Assembly (NCBI RefSeq): GCF_945859705.1
Contig: NC_079135.1
Location: 21,950,501-22,014,500 of the forward strand
Source of the DNA: Episyrphus balteatus
Lineage: Eukaryota; Arthropoda; Insecta; Diptera; Syrphidae
DNA length: 64,000 bases
Direction of reading: 5' to 3'
Part shown: piece after piece, positions 60,241-64,000 of the stretch
How positions within the stretch are numbered: the first letter of the stretch is position 1
Layout: every line of letters begins with the position of its first letter
Notes under the pieces: model-generated
The model's database searches: none
What the model saw: only the letters and a program-made list of their open reading frames with translations
What the model was told of the DNA's origin: nothing
Translations under genes and position numbers: made by a program

Positions 60241-61248
60241 TCAAAGATAAGTTGAATTGCTTTTTTTTCAAAACGCAATAAATTGATGTATTCAAATTCT
60301 TTATAATCACAATCAAATTATTTGTATACATAATTTTTTTTCAGAACTAAGTCTGTTTATGAGATTTCTCAACATTTTAACATTTTCAAAAAACAGCCCT
60401 ACAGTTGTACTTTTCCACTGTCGACATCTAAAAATTTTTATAAATAAAAAATAAAGAAAAAAAAAATCAGCAGGATACCAAAAATCATATCCACACATCA
60501 CATTATGCCTCTTCTACGAGTTCACTCTTGCACACGTTAACAATTTAATGAGATGAAAATATTTCTCAATGAATTTCCTAATTAAAGATTGAATCGAGCG
60601 TAATATTCTATAGATATTGGCAAAAAAGATTGATGAGTTTTAAAGCATTATCTGTCTTTGGCACATCATTCGTAGCAATTGCTATAAATTTATACACCAC
60701 ACCGTCTATCAAATAAAAGTTTTTTTCAAATTTGAATTTGAATCTTTTTCTAGTTTGTTTGGATTTAAAAATAATATTTATTATCATTCTAGGCATCATA
60801 AAGAGTCTTGCGAAAGGGCCCTTAGCATTAGCATGTTGAAAGAGTGAAAGTTGATTTTTTCCTAAATAATAATAATCATTTCCTGAAATTCTAATAGTTT
60901 GGTTTTTTTTTTCTTATTATTTTAAAGTAGCTATTTAAGTTTTTCTAGTGTTTTTGATACCAACTGAAAAGTTACAAACTTCCGACTTTTTCAATTTGAA
61001 TTTGAATTAAGACATCTTCAAGAATCTGGAAAAGCTTTCAGCCTGTCAAATATAAGCAAATAACAGACGTTATCAATGACTTACTTTCTGTTAAAATTAA
61101 TGGATTTTAAAGAAGTTTGAAGATTTAAAACATCCTTTTATCCCACAACCATTCTTATGTATTTTGACAGTTTGTTCATCCGATAAAAAGAAAAGTTGAA
61201 TAAAGTGAAGTTCGGCATTTCTTTACTTACTTCATTTAAAATTAAACT
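60241..61248. other. Intergenic, nothing recognised
   Basis: AT-rich sequence with short unrecognised frames (60313-60501 and 60608-60799, minus strand). Confidence 0.35.
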
Positions 61249-62407
61249 CAAGGTTGTAGAAATATTAATTAAAAATATGCATTTAAAATTTTAAAAAATT
61301 ATTTGTTGCAAATTTAAAAAAAATTAGAAAAAAACTAGAAAAAAATAAAACTTATTGCAACTGAAAAAAAAAATTGCATTAAAAAAATTTATTGAAACTG
61401 AAAACATTTGCATTAAAAAAATGTATTGTATTGAAAAAAAATATTTTGCCTAAAAAAATTGTTATTGCAACTGAAAATTATTTGCCTTGAAAATAAAATT
61501 TTTATTGCAAATAAAAACATTTTGCATTGAAAAAAAAAATGTTTTATATTAAAAAAAAATAACGCAAACACGGTGGTCTTGAAAATGCGGCAGGTTTTAT
61601 AAAAATGGATCCCAAAAGTAATGATGCAGATTTGTTCGAAATGATCTCAGGATTCCAAATTTGTAAGTTTCAAAATCGTACCTGATCCCTTTTTTGAGTT
61701 ACAGGCATTATATATATATACATTTGACTTAGAATGGAAAAAAAAATTAAATAAAAAACTAAAGCACATTATAACGTGTTATACCTTTTTGGAAAGCTAA
61801 AATATACTCCTTGAATTTGATGTTTATTTGAAGTTGCTGGAGCAAATAGTTTTTGAAAAATTTAATTTTAAAATTATTATTTTAGAAAAAAAATATTTTT
61901 TTGCATTTAAGTTAATTTTTTTTTAAATTTGAATTACAAGGTACAAGTTTTTTTTCAAAATTGAATGTTCTATTTAGTTCTTAGTCAAATCCTTAAGAAA
62001 AGATGCAAAAAACTATTCTAGCTTTTCAAAAATGGAAAAAAAAGATAGGCACTTTTATATTCGTTTTATTTGTTCCTAAGAAAAATGTGTGTAATGGTTA
62101 TTTAATCAACAGATTTGTAAGTTCTTATCACACTTAGTGTGACTCAGAATCAACCCCAAGAACGTAGTGGTATTTTGGCTCCTTTTTTGAGGTTTTTTGT
62201 TCATTTTTGGTGTTTTTTAAATGTTTTTTTGGTGCAATTTTTAGAGTTTTTTATTTTTTTTTTAATTTTTATATTTTTTTAAGTTATTTTTATTAAGTTC
62301 CAATAAATATTTTTTTTAATGTTTTTTTTTTATTTGCAATAAATATTCTTTTTAATTTGTAATAAAAAATAAATTCATTAAAAAAAAAATGATTTTTTAC
62401 AACCCTG
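61249..62407. mobile_element. hAT-like non-autonomous element with 7/8 target duplication
   Basis: The ends are CAAGGTTGTAGAAATATT and, inverted from the right, CAGGGTTGTAAAAAATC. The flanks are ATTAAACT (61241-61248) and GTTAAACT (62408-62415). The left part carries AAATAATTTTTATTGCAACTG-type units in reverse relative to 36535-37639, and a few more TGCAATAAATATTTTTT units lie near the right end. Not coding. Confidence 0.7.
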
Positions 62408-62415
62408 GTTAAACT

Positions 62416-64000
62416 TTAATATTTAATAATTTATGATACAAAAATGTTCTATTGACAATTAAGGACAATACCCATGAACTGAATTTAAGTGATTTAATTT
62501 TCAAATAAATGTTCAATTCCAAACTTAAAGGACACATTATTATGTCTTTCATTTAACAAATTAACCCACTTCATTCCACAAAACTAATATTGTCACTCAC
62601 AAATTAAGTTGGGAAAAATTAAGGACTTTAATCATGTGAAAGAGAGAGAAAAAGAGCCATAAGGAAATTGAACAAGCAACTGTAACAAACTTCACATTTC
62701 ATACTGACTGCATATCCTGCCATCATCATCATCCTCATCATCATAGTCACAGCAACCAGAGAATAGTCGCAGTCGGTCGTCATTGCAACCAAAAGTAGCA
62801 GAAGGTATAAACGAGTACGAGTATACGAGTATTATAACAACTTCATTGGAAAACAAATGGAGCATGAATCTCAGATCCAAGAGAAGAGCTCTTCTGGAAG
62901 CTATCAGAGTCAGGATAGTGCAGTGTGTGTGTGAGAGACCTGTCTCCGGCTCAACTATGGGTTATTGATAAAATGGTTCTTATAGTTTTGAAACGTGCCG
63001 ACTTCATCTGCCATGACATCGTCGTCGTTGCAGACAGAAAGTAATGAACTTTTCCCTTCATCTGGTCCTCCCCCTCATTTTATAAAGCCAAACAAAGTTA
63101 TGAAATTGCGATTTACAATGTTTAGTCCTTTTAACTTAAAAAGGATGCCATATTTATATGAAAGTGATGTGGCAAAAAAGAAGGAGACTAAAGAGTTTTA
63201 TGAGTATTATAGATTTGTTTGTTTGTTTCGATTTTTTCGAAAGAACAAGGACTCTTGTGTTGTGTGTATGAAACTTGTTGAACAGTTTATTGATGATGAT
63301 CGAAGTGGTCTTCCTTTGTTGTGGCGTTTAATAGTCATTAGATGTTTATATTTGAAAGTTTGATTTGGATTGGGTGATGATGGTAAAGTTTGGTAAACTC
63401 ATTTTGAAAGTTATTAACCTTAAACCAAGCGCCTTTAGTTTTATATTTTTGGACACTAAATACGAGCTCCTTTATGTTCTTTAATGAATCGAAATAAATA
63501 TTTTTGTTTTTCATTTTTTGGAAGTTGATAAAATTAGCACTGTCAAAATTGTTTTTCCTATTCAAAATTTGGTATTTTGTTCGTATTGATACCAAAATCC
63601 AAAACAAATTTTCAACAATTTATGAAAACCAATTTAGCAAAATTTAAAAACAAAAATTTAATTTATATCTCATTCTGGGATGCCATTTTATCTCAAAAAC
63701 TAGATTTTTTATAAAACAAAAAAATGTACAATCTTTTTGAATTCAATATACTAAAGTCCTTAAGTTTTCCAAATTTCTTTATTTTCTAAAGATTTTGGAA
63801 ATGGTTTTTGACGTTTTAGTTCACAAAAAGGCACTACCTTACATCTTACATCCGTTATAATCCTTGTATGTCACGAAATTATTTTCTTAAGATTTTATGA
63901 AAAAAGCATCTTTGTGTTGAAATAACTCAGCAACCAGACTTCAAAGGATGTTTTAGTTTTCACTTATTAATAGAGATTAAAGAAACCTTTCTTTTGATGT
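62416..64000. other. Right edge, no supported gene
   Basis: A CATCATCATCATCCTCATC run lies near 62720, and an ACGAGTACGAGTATACGAGT run near 62812. The 122-codon plus-strand frame at 62995-63363 has no recognisable domain and no clear splice context; it is left unannotated. Confidence 0.3.

Noticed and set aside
62995..63363. 122-codon plus-strand frame near the right edge
   Set aside because: No recognisable domain; the Phe/Tyr/Lys-rich second half looks like AT-biased chance translation. It could be revisited with RNA data.

Overview
The window looks like nuclear DNA of a fly (Diptera). It is very AT-rich and has few genes. It holds short GT-AG introns beside very long ones, a Rac GTPase that reads almost like Drosophila Rac1, a pickpocket-type (DEG/ENaC) channel gene, a fly-style two-ORF non-LTR retrotransposon and many small non-autonomous DNA transposons. 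The species cannot be fixed from the sequence alone. No tRNA, rRNA, CRISPR array or bacterial-type operon was seen.

Layout. 1-5.6 kb: a satellite-like repeat split by an apparently intact CR1/Jockey-type retrotransposon (331-5014, minus strand, ORF1 and ORF2 both open). 6.5-18.7 kb: the 5' part of an hnRNP C/RALY-like RNA-binding protein gene on the minus strand. Three coding exons splice in frame across an 11.3 kb intron. That intron carries a 2.9 kb array of an ~84-bp repeat, a small hAT-like element and a possible opposite-strand exon. 19-42 kb: no convincing gene. It contains a Helitron, hAT-like elements with 8-bp target duplications, two opposed copies of a TAGGGGAG-ended element, many copies of an AT-rich dispersed repeat and several minisatellites. 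43.27-43.85 kb: a complete intronless Rac1 coding sequence on the plus strand. 47.64-49.85 kb: a complete seven-exon pickpocket channel gene (562 aa) on the plus strand, with a pogo-like mini-element inserted a few bases into its third intron. 50-64 kb: tandem repeats, a 2.3 kb TTAA-flanked element containing a 1.55 kb foldback palindrome, a TATA-like site with no recognised gene, and another hAT-like element.

The three host genes (RNA-binding protein, Rho-family GTPase, sodium channel) have no evident joint role; they are simply neighbours. Most structure in the window comes from transposons and tandem repeats. The features most worth following are the heat-shock-element-like motif repeated through the intronic array, the foldback element, the MITE that changes a minimal intron into a 208-nt one, and the candidate exon at 8.6 kb.
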